NCBI GenBank assembly: GCA_963971285.1
Contig: OZ020255.1
Location: 6,448,001 to 6,512,000, forward strand
DNA: 64,000 nucleotides
Source of the DNA: Astropecten irregularis
Lineage: Eukaryota; Echinodermata; Asteroidea; Paxillosida; Astropectinidae
Reading direction: 5' to 3'
Under the pieces are notes generated by a model that had not been told where the DNA came from, searched no databases, and was given only the letters and a program-made list of their open reading frames with translations. This document shows, piece by piece, positions 12,101 to 27,100 of the stretch (its first letter is position 1; every line of letters starts with the position of its first letter). Position numbers and translations under genes: made by a program.

Positions 12101-15100
12101 CCACAGTATTTCTTAAGTCTTTTCTTTTATTTTTGATCTTTTAAAAGATTTTTGGACGTTGTTTTACTATTCTCTGGATAAATACACCATTTCAGGCGGA
12201 CAAATTGTAACAGTAGGTTTCTACTAGCATCATCTTCATACCCTGTAAGTTATACGTAAATCTGTGAACATGTCTGTTTTGGTCTCTTACCAAAGTATGA
12301 CACTATCTTGAATACAGACAAAATATCTGAAATACTAACTAAATAATGGAAAAAAAATAGCATGCTTGGAATGTAAAAAGACTTGGCTCCCTCACGTAGG
12401 ACACAAAATCAACAATCATCCCCCAATCATGACGAGAAATCGACACTTATGACCAAAGGTGTTTGAAAAAAAGCAACGACGAACATAATGCGATCAAATC
12501 CAGGACCATATGGTGCTTGATACGTCCTCTTACATCACAATTATTGTACAGTTTTATGTGTCTGGGTCTAAGAGTGTAAAAATCTGCATGATGAGAATAG
12601 CTGATGTTAGAATCATGATCTCATGCATCAATTCAAGAAGGACAAAATACTGGAAGTCAAGAGCTGGGGTCAATTTCATAGAGCTGTTAAGCAGAACAAA
12701 ATTGCTTAGCACAAAAATGCCTTGCTCAATCAAACAAACCACCATTAAAAATTTCATTTGATATTCATGGTCAGCGAACAACAGCCAAAGAACAAATCAC
12801 AAGTGATACAGAAAACATGGAAATTTAATCCTGTTTTTACTAAGACTAAGAAATTTCATGCTTAGCGAATTGTTGTGCTAAGCAGCTCTATGAAATTGGC
12901 CCCTGGTTGTAAGCACTCAGGAACCTGCTTAGCTGCTTAGCACAAAAATCCGCTAAGCATGACATTTCTGTCTTCATAGTGAAAACAGGATTAACAACAA
13001 CATTTCCGTGTGTTGTGTATCACTTGTAATTGTTCTTTGGCTGTTGTTCGATGACCATGAATATAAAATCGAATTTCCAATGATGGTTTGTTTTATTGGG
13101 CAAGCTATTTTTGTGCTAAGCAATTTTTGTGTGCTAAGCAGCTCTATGAAATTGGGCCCTGAAGATCGACCCTTCCTGCTGATTTATGGAGCTCTAACCT
13201 AGACTGCTTACAACACTGAACTCGGGGATAAGACGCATGGGACATCTTGGAAAATATACAAGGGTATTTGGTGACGGCAGTTGACCGGGTAAAGCGTTAA
13301 AGGTTGTATCATACTTTGGTAAGACACAAAAACAGACATTTTCACATATTTACGTACAACTTCCAGGGTATGAAGATAGTGATGGTAGAAACATACTGTA
13401 AAAAAAATCCGCCTGAAATTGTGTATTTATCCAGAAATTAGTAAAACAACGACCGAAAATCTTTTTGATCTTTTAAAAGATCAAATATAAAAGAGAAAGG
13501 ACTTAAGAAACACTGTGGTTGTTTTTCACTGATTCTTTGAAAGGTGGGCACCGTATGGGACTGAAATTTTCACAGATGACTATTACTGTATCTGTCTTGA
13601 TATTTTTGGCCATGAATCTGTATTTCTTTGATAAGAACCAAAGTATGATATTACCTTTAAGGAGGTTGGGGACACGGTAAAACTGGGACGGTCAAAGTGT
13701 TAGGTCGATGCGGAAGAGATGACAGGGGCCAAATAGGCCGAGTATTCCCACGGCGCCCTGGCATAATGGATGGACGAGCAAAGTAGATAGACCTACATAT
13801 CGCTGCGTGACTTCATCACAGTCCGAACAAAATTACTCTTTTGGGATGGATTTTAACTTTAATCGAATCAGTGAACTCGTTTTGCATGACACTCTACTGA
13901 CGGTGTATGATGTACCCATAAGAAGAATCAGTGTTTCCGTCGTTATTCGACCATTGACGAATCGGATCAAGTTTCGTGGAAATTAATATTTTGAAAAGTG
14001 AACAACATTTCCACTTACTTCCACCCGCTCCTACTTAACGTGCGTTTTAAAACACTGATCTCAATAATTGATGAAATAGTTGGCGTTGCTGATATTATGG
14101 TAGGTTCAATTGGGATAAATTTACCTCGTTTTTTACGAAGTACCTCAGTCTATGCCTGAAAGTAACGGAGCCGGGCATTTAGAACCCTCCGTACGTGCGA
14201 TTAATCCGTACGTATGAAATGCGGATTGCAAATTCGTACGTACGATTTACGAATTTGTATGTAAAATTTAATAATCCGTACGTATATGAATTACGGATTA
14301 CAAATTCGCATACGTACGATTTACAAATTCGTACGTACGATTTAATAATCCGTACGTATATGAATTACGGATTATAAATTCGAATAAGTACGATTTACAA
14401 ATTCGTACGTACTATTGAAAAGTGAACAACATTTCCACTTAGGCTAAGTTCCACCAGCTCCTACTTAAAGCGCGTTTAGAAACACTGAATAATAATTGAT
14501 GAAAAGGTTGGCGTTGCTGGTAGGCCTATATGGTAGGCTCAATGTGGATAAATACCTTGTTTGTTTTCAAGTACTTCTAAGCCGAGCTGAAAGTGAAAAG
14601 TATTCATGAACCTCCGTATGTACGAATTAGTAATCCGTACGTACGAATTACGGATTACAAATTCGTGCGTATATACGACTCACGAATTCGTACGTACGAT
14701 TTAATAATGCAATGAATTATTTAATGAATTACTTAATGAATAACGGATAACACAATACGTATTCGTACGATTTACAAATTCGTATGTACGATTTAGTAAT
14801 ACGTATATGTATGAATTACGGACTAAAAATTCGTATACGTACGATTTACAAATTTGTACGTACGATTTAGTAATCGTATACGTATGAATTACGGACTATA
14901 AATTCGTATTCGTACGATTTACAAATTTGTACGTACGATTTAGTAATTCGTATACGTATGATTACGGATAATAAATACGTATTTGTAGAATTGACAAATT
15001 CGTATGTACGATTTAGTAATCCGTCCGTATGAATTACGGATTATAAGTTCGTATACGTATGGTTTAGTCATTCGTACGTAAAGATGTTGGCACACACTTT

Positions 15101-18100
15101 ACGGCTCGAGTTTGTGTATTCCTTTGATGGCGTTATTCCGGCATTTAATATATTTTAATGGAAATTTCGAAGAAACTGAATATTCCCCCAGGCGCTGGTA
15201 AGATCGAAGTTGTTTATGCGTTGTCGGAAAGAACTCATAAACAAGCTAAGCAACAGTAATTGATTCATGCTCTCATAAAAACAGAAAACAATATTTTCAT
15301 GATATTGTTTTAAGGTATAGTATCATACTTTGGTAGCATTCCGAAACAGATATTTTCACAGATTTACCTATAACTTACAGGGTAGATGGTGGTGATAGAA
15401 ACATACCGTTAAAAATTTCCGCCTGAAATAGTGTATCTGTCCAGAAAAGCATAAAACCAGTGAACAAAATAATTGTTGATCTTTTAAAGATCAAAAATAA
15501 AAGAAAAAAGACTGAAGAAGTACTGCGGCCGTTTTTCACGATTTTCTCAATAAGTGGGCACCGTATGGGACTGAAATTTTCACAGATGACTGTTACTGTA
15601 TCTGTCTTGATTTTTTTGCATATGAATCTGTATTTCTTTGATAAAAACCAAGGTATGATACTACCTTTAAGATGGTTGCACGGCGTGTGGGGAGACGACG
15701 CCAGTTGCAAGCACAACCAGCCGTGAAACGAGTCCCAACGGCCCATCACCCCTTTCAGCAAAAGCCTCGCGATAAACGGAATAATCAATTTGTTTAAAAG
15801 GATTGGATTTCTTGGATTTCTCGTCTAAGTGCTACTTCACAAACAGGATATTTCTCTCCAAACCACCTCCTCACCTTAAATTTCGATTTTTAAGTGAATT
15901 GGAAGAATAACAGTTCTCAACTCTCCATTCGTTTGGCTTATTTTGAGAAAAAGGAAAGGTCATATGGGCATTTCCATAAGTTACCTTTTTAAGTGACTTT
16001 GACATATTCCTTGATCAATCATTCTTGAAAGACTCCAATTTAAAAAGGTTTTATTTTCATCAGCAAGTATATACCGATTTATGGTTCCTTGAAATGCATG
16101 CAAATATGCAAAAAAGAGGTAACTTACGTTACAAAATTTCTCAAAACCGTGGAAATGCCCATAACAAATTTGACAATGTTTTCAGTGTTTTATCTTCACT
16201 ATACCGTTGATGGCGCATTGCATTGCGCTCTTTAACTGAATTCGACCCTATGGGCCTGCGCCCAATTTCATGGAATCCGTTACGGCTTATTTTTGTGCTT
16301 ACGTGCACTGCTACGCGTGGAATCTATTTCATGGAATCCGTAAGCAAGACCTTTCGGTTAGCGAAGAATTTCTAGGGTAACCGTGATCATTTTCTGCTAA
16401 CGCGTTTCGTATGCATTCTGCAGAAATTCCTTGCTTACCGTTACCAAAAAGGAAACTCTTCCGTGAAATACGCTAACCGTAACCAAAAAAACTCTGCTAC
16501 CGTAAGCAAAGAATTTTTGCTAACGGTAACGGATTCCATGAAATTGGGTCCTGTTTGTCTAACGCACGGGATCCAAGATTTGCGGATCCACGTCCTTTAG
16601 TACGCTAAAATGGGATCCGGATCAGCAGGATTCATGATCTTGTGCGTTAAACAAACATGCCCTATACAGGTTGTCCCCCCCAAAAAAACAAAAAAAACAA
16701 AACCAACACTTGTGTAGAGAACTATTTAAGAAAATTAATAAACAAGCTGATACGTTAGGGATAGACCTAAATGTCTCCCTAATTATCTCCATATAACACA
16801 CTATTCGTAAAACAATAATAATAACGGGTAATTAAGCGCCTTTACAACAACATCAAACTCAACTTAAACTCAACATCAACCTCCTTCAGAGTTTTAACTC
16901 CTTCAGGGGTTGTTAGGAGGGAATGTTTAGAAATAGGTAAGTTAAGTTTGTGCACGACCCTATGGGAAAGTCTCCCTAAGTACCAATCCTGGGTTATAAT
17001 TATTATTATTAGAAAAAAAAGCGAAACAGACTTACAAATTAATGTACAAAGGCCACAAATGCAAGAAAGTCAACCGCTCGCGTCTATTTCAAAATGAACA
17101 GCAATGCATATTTCAAATACTTAGCCCATGCTGGGCCAAACATCCAACGTATGTTCGTTACAACGTGCAAAAAGTAATGTCCCAATAGGTACTAGCACGA
17201 ACCGACCATGCAGCTGAAATCCCCTGGTTATTATTTTGAGAGGGAACTCGAATCTCACCAGCCGGAGGATTTATCATAACAAGGATGTCAACCGACACTG
17301 AAGAATTTATAGTTGAAAGACCTTTTCTCACTAACCCTTGAACCTTAACCCTTGACTGTGATTTCAGTCTAGTCTTTATTCGTGCATGGTCCTGTCTTAG
17401 CTCATGCAGATGGACTCATGATACATTATGCCAGGATATGTAGGGTGCATTCGTTTAGCTCTCCCGGGTCGACACCAGTCAACCTCGTCCCAATCCTTTC
17501 GCTTGTTTTGTGCAGTATAGCACGACCATTCCCAGTAAGGGCTGACCCGAGTTAGCTAAACGAATGCACCCATAGGATATTGACATAACACGCCAATGTG
17601 AATAGTACGGAGCTCCACAAGTGCCATTCAATTTATCCAGATAACCCATAATATACACTCCAAAGTAGTTCCAAATATCTGGCTGCCAGCGCAAATAACA
17701 CAGTCTATGGAAACGGCTGCAGTCACTGGCTATATAGATCTAGTGGCTGCCATAGGTGCGTGTGTAGTTTGCGCGGCTTTATTTTTTGGGGGGGGGGGGC
17801 ATATATGTTTAGATTTTGTAACGTTTTGATCAAAAGTAAGCACTTACATAAACATATAGATTGATATACAGTAGTCATTAATTATGTATTTAGCAATCAT
17901 TTTAAAGCACTTTCATCCCTTTCCTAATTTTGATTGCAGTAAACCTTTTATCATACTTTGGTTTTTATCAAAGAAGTACAGATTCATTGGCAAACATATC
18001 AAGACAGATACAGTAATAGTCACCTGTGAAAATTTCAGTCCGATACGTTGCCCACTTTTTGAGAAAACAGTGAAAAACGGCCACAGTATTTCTTAAGTCT

Positions 18101-21100
18101 TTTCTCTTTTATTTTTGATCTTTTAAAAGATCAAAAGGATTTTCGGTCGTTGTTTTACTAATTTCTGGATAAATACACCATTTCAGGCGAAAAAAATTAT
18201 AACAGTATGTTTCTACCACCACCATCTTCATACCCTGCAAGTTATACGTAAATCAGTGAAAAATTTCTGTTTTGGTGTCTTACCAAAGTATGATACTATA
18301 CCTTTAAGATACTGCGCAAAGCAGGGCACAAGACTCATCTTCCGTTTGTGTGAAAACAGCTTGAAAACAATATGAATAATTAAGATCACTTGGGGCTATT
18401 TTCAAGCTCATCGTTAATGTGTTTTCGCCATTGTATAAAGGTTAACTCATCGTTTTCGTAGAAAACTAATTAGAGGAAACGGCTAGCGGCACTTATCAGC
18501 CCACGCTGAAGCGAGGATTATATCGTTCAAACAAAGTACATGTACACCTGCAATCTACTTAATGATTATCTTGAGAATATAAAACGGTTAGCAGCTCTTT
18601 GTGTTTAGATTTACTTCATTAGGCGAGGAATTGGGGTCGCGTCATATTCCAATTTTCTGCGTATCGTTAAATGTTTGATCATGCTCGGGCGTCTTCACCA
18701 ATTCCGCCCAGTGAGGCTTAATAGCGAATGACGTATACTGCGCACGGAGTATTACTCTCCATTAGGCACTTCAGAGTGATTACGTAAGCGCGTTGACCGC
18801 TCCGTCCGTGCCCGCGTTCGCATAGCCAACACACAGGGCCGCCATATGATCCTGCACTGTAGGTCAACTGGCAGTTCGTGGCACGCACCGTGTGGTTAAA
18901 TTCCATAAGCAAAAAATGACATCATGGTTTCCCACGTCTCTGCGTTTGGTCTTCTGATTGGTCAATTGCTTCGAATCTACGTCATCATCTCAGACAAGGA
19001 CCCCCATTCATCGTGTCGGAGTTTCCAGCGAGCAGCTGTTTCTTAAGCGTATTTTTGATCGAAACAAAGACTTCAAGGGGCTAGAAAGAGCACATATCAT
19101 CATCAAGTTACCTGGAGACAAGGTATGTACATTCTTTGATCCTTTCTTCATTGTTCTAGATCAATATTTTTTTGATTTGAATTAATCTAGGCCGAACGCA
19201 AAGCAATTTTTGATGACAATTCATAACGTAAAATGTCCGAAATCGCAGCCCGTGTGATGGCCACTGCCTACCCATAATGCCCCTCGGCTAATGGGATGAT
19301 CCATTTTTGCACGGGGGTAATGTATGAATGTTATCGATATTTCGTTTAAAATGAAACCCTTTTACGTTAAACTTCCTGCTTGTATTATCAACGTTTGTAG
19401 CACAAATCATGAAAAGAAGTTTAGAATGTCATTTAAGTTAATTTTATAGAGAAGTAAATGTGTATTTTTATCATTTCATCTGCTTTGTTACCTGTTTCAA
19501 TAATCGTCGCGTCCACATCGTTCCCACGCTGCATGCTTCCGGCATATGCAAGCATGACACATGTACATGTAATTTGTCAACGTTTGTTGTCTCGAAACTT
19601 ACAAATGAGTCATTAATTTTCGATGTTTTCAGCGCAAATAGTACTTTTCCCCCGATTTTTTGATAACTCATGCCATAATTAAAGTGTAAGCTACGGAAAT
19701 ATTGACCGATATTTTTGTTCGGAATGCATTTAGAACTCCAAAACATCGATTTTCAAGCATGAACGATCGACGTAAAAATTCAGTCCCACAATGAACCCAC
19801 GCTGTCATGTCAAATTTTCCGCACATACTTTCAAATGCGTCATTGATTTTCGATGTTTTCATCGTAAATTTTACTTATTCCACGATAATTTGACATCTCA
19901 TACGGTAACTGAAGTGTAAGCTACGGAATATTGACGGATATTTTTTGTTGGGAATGCATTTTGAACTCAAAAACATCGATTTTCAAGCATGAACGATCGA
20001 CGTAAAAATTCAGCCCCACATGTTATTGTGGTCAATTAACACACGATGTCCAATTTTCCGCACACATTCTCAAATGCGTCATTGATTTTCGATGTTTTCA
20101 TCATAAATTGTACTTATTCCACAATAATTTGACATCTCATACTGTAACATAAGTGTAAGCTACGGAAATAAATAGACAGATTTTTTGTTAGGAATGCATT
20201 TTGAACTCGAAAACATTATAATGATACAGCTGTCACTTGCCAGATACAGCGAGTCAGAAGCCTTCTTTCTTCACTTGAGAAGATTTTATTTACTTTTCGG
20301 TATTTTTGGCTGGCTTCATTATTTTGGCAATATCACATAGTGCCGTGAGCATGGTAGTTTTATAATTTTATTTATGTAAATCAATCTTAAGTGATATAAT
20401 TATGAAGTGTTTATTGTTTTATTTTTACTCAGAATTCTGAATTCGTGGATGAAAAATAGTCAGGATTACTCACTTGAACTACATGTACATGTAGCTTGAC
20501 ATGCAATGCTGTCCAAAAAAAGATAAGCAGATGGAAGCACAGGTAAAAAACATTATAATTTCTTAAATTGTTAATGCAATGAAATGCCCCCCAAAAGTTG
20601 ATTAATTAAAGCTTGCTATACCTTGTAGCAAAAATTATAATTTTATTTTTGTTTAGAATAATTTATTTATCGTAAAGGTCTACATTACTAGAAGATTTAA
20701 TTTTGTCAATTGCATTTTTTGTTACAAAAATAGTGAGAATATATTTATTGATTAAACCTATACATTTTACAAAAAGATATAAATTGTGTCAATTTTTATT
20801 TCCACTTTATAGATTTCCTCAGCTGATTTGTCAACGGCCCTCCCACCAGACAGCGATGTCCAAGGTGGAAGTAACCAGCATGCCGTGTCGTCAAGCCCCA
20901 CCAGCGAACACATTCCTGAAAAAACTTAAAAATGCATACGATTTGCATACATTTTCTTGATTATATACTAATTAGCATATGTAATTAATGTTTGATTATG
21001 ATTTTATTATTACTTAACCATGTCTGCCAATTTTCGTCAAGATTGGCAATAAAAAAACAGTGAAAAACATTAAAATGCATACAATTTGCATAAATATTCC

Positions 21101-24100
21101 TGATAATTAACTAATTAGCATATCTAATTAATTTTTAATTATGATTTTTTTGTATCGCCTATTATCCTTGAACATGTCTGCCAAGTTTCACCTAGATTGG
21201 ATACTTAGTTTTCATGCCATCACTCATAAAAGATACCCAGGTCCTAATGAAAGTGGTACCGTCGCTAAAACAATAAGAATAATAGGATTTTGACCTTTGA
21301 CCTGATCAAATATTTGACCAAAATTTAATCACTGAAAAATCTGTATCTCATGAACCGTAACTCCGATTTCAAAAATTCAAAGTGCATTTTGTTTCTAACA
21401 ATACCATCTAACTCATAGCAAGCATCTTATTTAACAAGGAACTAAGGAAAAAAATGACCTGAAATGCCTATCTCCATGGGCGTTTACGAAACGGAAGCTT
21501 AGGCTCAGGCTCCAGCTCTGACATCCATATGCTGAAAATATAGGTTGTGGTTTTTCACTGAAGCTGAAACTCTGTTTTCCTTTTCAAACCAGAGAATCTA
21601 CTTCCGAACCGCAGCCAAAAGCCTTTACTTTGATACCCGTTATTTCACACAGCAGACAATACCATGGCTTCTCTTGCAGGGAAGCCCCGAGTCAGTGACT
21701 TGGTTAGAATGGGCATGCAAACATTTGTATCATCATCCTTTATGTACAATACGGTTTATATATCCGAGTGTGTGTAATTGATACGGCGGAACCGCCCGTA
21801 GCTGACATGCATACTGATAGTACTCATGTGAGCTCTTGCAGAACTGTGTGCGGTCGTGCGAAGCCTCCTCTTAATTTCCCAGACATTCTGCCGCTTGTCA
21901 GTCTGAAACCACGGCCGAGGACATACAGGAGGTACTCCGTTGAAGTTCAAAAAGACATCCTGGCTGAAGAATATACGCCTCATTCACGGTGCATCCATAT
22001 TGTCACCTTCCTTGTATACCCCTTGGAAAAGATAACACCAACCCTAAAAACGAATACGGGTACCAGACTATTTTGAATCCAATCCTCAGTTTGATTGCAC
22101 TGCCTCGAATGTCGGAGGAATGCACCGTGAAGTGAATAAGGTCAATAGGCTTTATTCATGGCGCATCCATCTTGTCACCTTCCTTGTATACCCCTTGGAA
22201 AAGATAACACCAATTCCTAAACAAAAATGGGTACCAGACTACTTTGAATCAAGCCTCGGTTTGATTACACTGCTCCGAATGGAGGATGGATGTACCGTGA
22301 ATAAGGTCTATACCATTTAGACTGTCATATACAAGGTGATCAGACGCCATCACCACCAGCTTGTTTTCGAAAGAAATCATGACAATATTATAATCAATCA
22401 ATCAATCAATGAAAAGACATTTATAAAGCGCCAAAATCAACAAGTTTGCTCTAAGGCACTGAGGCACAAAAAGAAGACAAGTTATTGATGGTACACCTCC
22501 TGAAACAGGTGAGCTTTCAGGAGTGTCTTGAATGTGTGAAATGAGGTGGTGACTCTGATGTATTCTGGGAGTTTGTTCTAGAGTCTGAGGCTGTATACAG
22601 AGAATGCTCTGTCAGCAAAGGAAACGCATTGGGTTCTGGGCTCAACAAAATGCAGTGACAATGACAATGTCGGCTTCGTGCGACAATCCAACAACTTCAG
22701 AAGTGTTTGGTCACATCGTGGCATATTGCGACAACGACAACTGACTTTCGTTACTCCAAACAAGGTCGTCTATGACATCTAGATAAATTTCTGCAGATGA
22801 ACCCTTTAATAATCGGGACACTAGACCGGTGGAACAGAACAGCCTGGAAATCCGGTTCGGTAATCCAGTTCGGTACCTGCCAACTGTGCACATGAATCAA
22901 TTATTATACGGCACCGCACGCAGGGTTTTAACACGCATGACTTCATCAGGACAGCATGACTTGCACATCATAATGAAATTGTGCTTGTGCAAAACAAGAT
23001 GGCAGCACAAGTACGCAACATACGCCATCCTAAGTTGGCCTATGTGTATTGCGTAAGATAAAATAGGTGTACCAAGTGCCAAGTACAGGCTATTAGGCAA
23101 AAATACTAAAATGTAGACCGGAATCGACGGGATCAAATTTCCAATTCATTTGTGAGTTTTAGCAGAATACGTTTCAGTTCTGCCAAAACCTTCACCAGAA
23201 TTAGACCAATATTCATGAAAATTCGTTTCTACCTTGCTGGATAAGACCATCACAACGCCACATGCCCCATACACATATCGAGGCACTACAGCCACTGATT
23301 TAAGCCCATAATTATACCTCAGTGGCGAATGTAACGCCTTTGCCCCCGTAACACCTCACCGTCGCATCCAACCCCCTTCATTTACATGTCCCGCAGACAC
23401 TGTGGTGTAGAAGCATCCAGCTGACACCATGGTGGAAAATCTCATAGAGCTGCTTAAGCACAAAATGTTCTTAAGCATGAACAGTTTTCGTTGATCAAAC
23501 AGGATTGCCCACTTAATTTTCATGCGATTTTTACTGCTTTTGACTTGCATTCGGCCATTGTTTGCTGAGCACAACATTCACAAGGAGTTTTGGCTGGCAT
23601 TGTACTGATTCAGTTTACCAAGGTTTTTGGTGCTTAAGCAAATTTTGGTGCTTAAGCAGCTTTATGAAATTGGCCCCAGGCCAAGCAGGATTGCCCCGTC
23701 GTGAGGGAAAACCCGGACCCACGAGCTTTTTCTTTCGCTTCGTGGAAAGGTCTGTCGTTTTTACCCTTAATAAAACATTGTTTCACGCTAGACGTGACAT
23801 TCACAGACATTACGTAAAAGGATGCGGTAAAGAGCGTACACATTATAGAAAAATGAAAGTAAAGCTCCCTGAAAAAAAACAGGAAACGTCTGGTCAGAAC
23901 TTGCCATGCTTAGCCGATTCCAAATCCTGAATTTCTAATTTTATAGCCTAAAGCCAAGTTTACCTTTTAAAGTTTTGTATTTTCATTTTATTTTTGCTGT
24001 TTGTTCCCAATACATGAGCATGTATGAAAATCCCCCATTTTGCAAATCCATTCAAATGAAAACCAAACGCTAGTAGTTTGAAACCAAAATAAGACTTGCC

Positions 24101-27100
24101 ATTCATTATCTGTCAGTATATTCTCTGTGTGAAGGCAATAAAATAACCTGACTGAAAAAAAGTACTGCATTAACCCTTTAAGCAATTCAGAAACTGTTTA
24201 TAATGACGTCCTTGAAAGCTGGTTTAACAGTTGCGTTGCAATTGTATACCTTCCCGAAGTTCCCGCCCATTTCCCGAACGTATTGAAATCCGAAAACTAT
24301 AAATGAAACTTCCAAGTATAACAGTTGGCTATAATGTTCACGTCTTTGTTCGATTGTTATCGCGTGTGATATGTTTCTTTGTCAATGATCCAGTTTTTTG
24401 TTTGTGACTGAGTGACCAATGACCCCCAGACGTTAGAATTCCCCAGGGTGGAGCCGTGGTGATAGCACAAGCACTGCATGCTTTACCACAATGCGACGCT
24501 GTTGTAAACCTTTATACAAACGAGAACTTGTATTTTTTTAAATTTTGTTTCGTTTAAGTAAACCTATTGGTGTAACTGCTCAGCATGATGTTATGTACGA
24601 CCAAGGACCAAGCTTTTCCCATCACATTTTTTCTATACAATTTTGCCAGTAAACAGAGGTTCACTTAAATCGAATGTGTGAAAGGGGTGAAAGTGCTTTA
24701 AAATTATTGCTTAACATATAGTTAAAGACAATGTAAATTTATATGTAAGTGCTTAATTTTGACGAAAAAAGTTACAAAATCGATACATGTATGCCCCGCC
24801 CCTCGAAAAAGTCCCCCCTTGGAACCGATCAACGCAACAATAGCTTGTGACGTCACATACAGAACTAGTATATGCTCGCACCACAGTTTACTGCGTGGCG
24901 TTCTGCATGTGACGTAAGCAAGGTTTTTCGACGCGAAAAGTAGGTACTAAATTATGGGTCTAAAATACCTCCTTTTTCTATATGCATTATTTTTTAGCGT
25001 TAACAATGATAGACAGGTTGAGTTTGACAACAATACAGATGTATTTAACTTCATATGAATTTTGATTACAGTGAACCTTTAAGTTTGTTAATAATCATGG
25101 AGCATGTTAATTGCCAACAGTGAACTGTTAAAAAGGCTATAAAAGCCCCTCAAACCTTATGGACATTTTACGAAATGAGGCTTGAGGCTAGGCTTGGGAC
25201 TTATTTCGCTACATACCGCCATTTGAGGCCCACAAAACGAAATGAAAGGATTTGGCCAAATGGCGAAGCCAGAAAAAGGCTCCAGCCTTTATGCCTTTTC
25301 AAAGTTTTATCCCTTGCCAACTATTAATTAGGCCTATTATACATTTGACGTCTTACTTAGGTTCACATTTCAATCTGACGTTCCTATTTTCATATCAATT
25401 CTGCTCTGTTCATTTGATATTTTTGGCTTCAGTAGCTTTCCAACGTCTCAATCGCACATTGTGTTTTTTCTCGTCCACCTTATGCATATTTTACAAATGC
25501 AAATGTTTCTATGGGCCTTTACAAAACCAGGGCCGATTTCACTAGACCTTACGATCGATTGTAACTCGAGTTACGAAGGATAACCCATCGTGTCCTACGT
25601 AGGGCTGCAAAGCATTATTAGTCATATACGATTAGTAGTAAGTTACGATGTGTTTGGTGAAATTGACCCCAGACTTGAGGCTAGGCTTGGTACTTATTTC
25701 GCGACCGCCATTTGAGGCCCCAAAACAAAATGAAGGGATTGGGCCACATAACGAAGTCGAAGAAAGGCTCCAGCTTCGCCATGTATCTCAAGCCCTTCAT
25801 AAGTTCATTTCTTTAATAGGACACAAAATGACAGTAGCAAAATAAATCCCAAGCCTATAGCCTCAAGCCTCATTTGGTAAACTCTTCTCTGAATCAGAAA
25901 TCATTCCTTTAGGATCGAAACGTCGGGCCCTTCGAGATAATTTCATGTTCCTAGTATTTCATGCACATCTGGCATATTGGCAAAATGGTTTTATATTATA
26001 CAGTATCGTGATTGAGTTGAAATCCCCTACGGTCCCAGTTGGTACATAGGCCTACAGCCCAACATGCGGTGTAAGCCCCGTCGATGGAGGCGATTTGTCC
26101 AGCAATCAACGGGACCAATCCGCTAGATAACCCCCCGTGTAATTGGAACGCTGCTCACCGACCAAAGTAGGTAAGCCTAAACCGCAGCCTGACACCGCTT
26201 GCGTCGGCGCAGTGCTAAGTCCTTTGCACGCACATCGCATGCAAATGTACAGGCCTACAATAAAATATCACTCCGTGAAGTCTAAAATTATTCTCCATGG
26301 CAAACCGCGAAATCTAATTCAAACACTAAATTGGATAATGTATTCCGTGAAATGTCTTTTCCTAAAAACCAAGGACCAATAATCGGTAAACATAATTATA
26401 CGCTGGGCTGACAAAAAAGCATATTGCTCCGTGTGCACTGTAGACTTCTCCGTGCATTAAGGCTTAAACAATTAAGAGCACACTCGACATCAAAATGCAC
26501 TTCAAATTCTGGTATGTTTTTCATTTTAGAATTCCCATAGGAATACATTAAAGGTAGTATCATACTTTGGTAAGAAACCAAAACAGAAATGTTCACAGAT
26601 TTACGTATAACTTACAGGGTATAAAGATGGTGGTGGTAGAAACATACCATTAAAATGTTTCCGCCTGAAATGGTGCATTTATCCAGAAATTAGTAAAACA
26701 ACGACCGAAAAGCTGTTTGATATTTTAAAAGATAAACATTAAAAGCGAAAAGACTGAAGAAATACTGTGGCCGTTTTTCACTGTTTTCTCAAAAAGTGGG
26801 CACCGTATGGGACTGACAATTTCACAGATGACTGTAACTGTATCTTCCTTGATATTTTTGCCCATGAATCTGTATTTTCTTTGACACAAACCAAAGTATG
26901 ATATTACCTTTAACACATCGCGATAATCACGCGAAATTAATCACGCCTTAATTTTCTTTGGCAAGGCTTTATTTCCAATCTAGTGTGTGTGGGTTTTTCT
27001 GTGTAGAAGTCCCATAGGAATGCATTGAGACATCGCGATAATGACGTGAAATTTATCTCGCCTTCATTTTGTTTGGCAAAGCGAAAGCTTTAGGGGCCAC

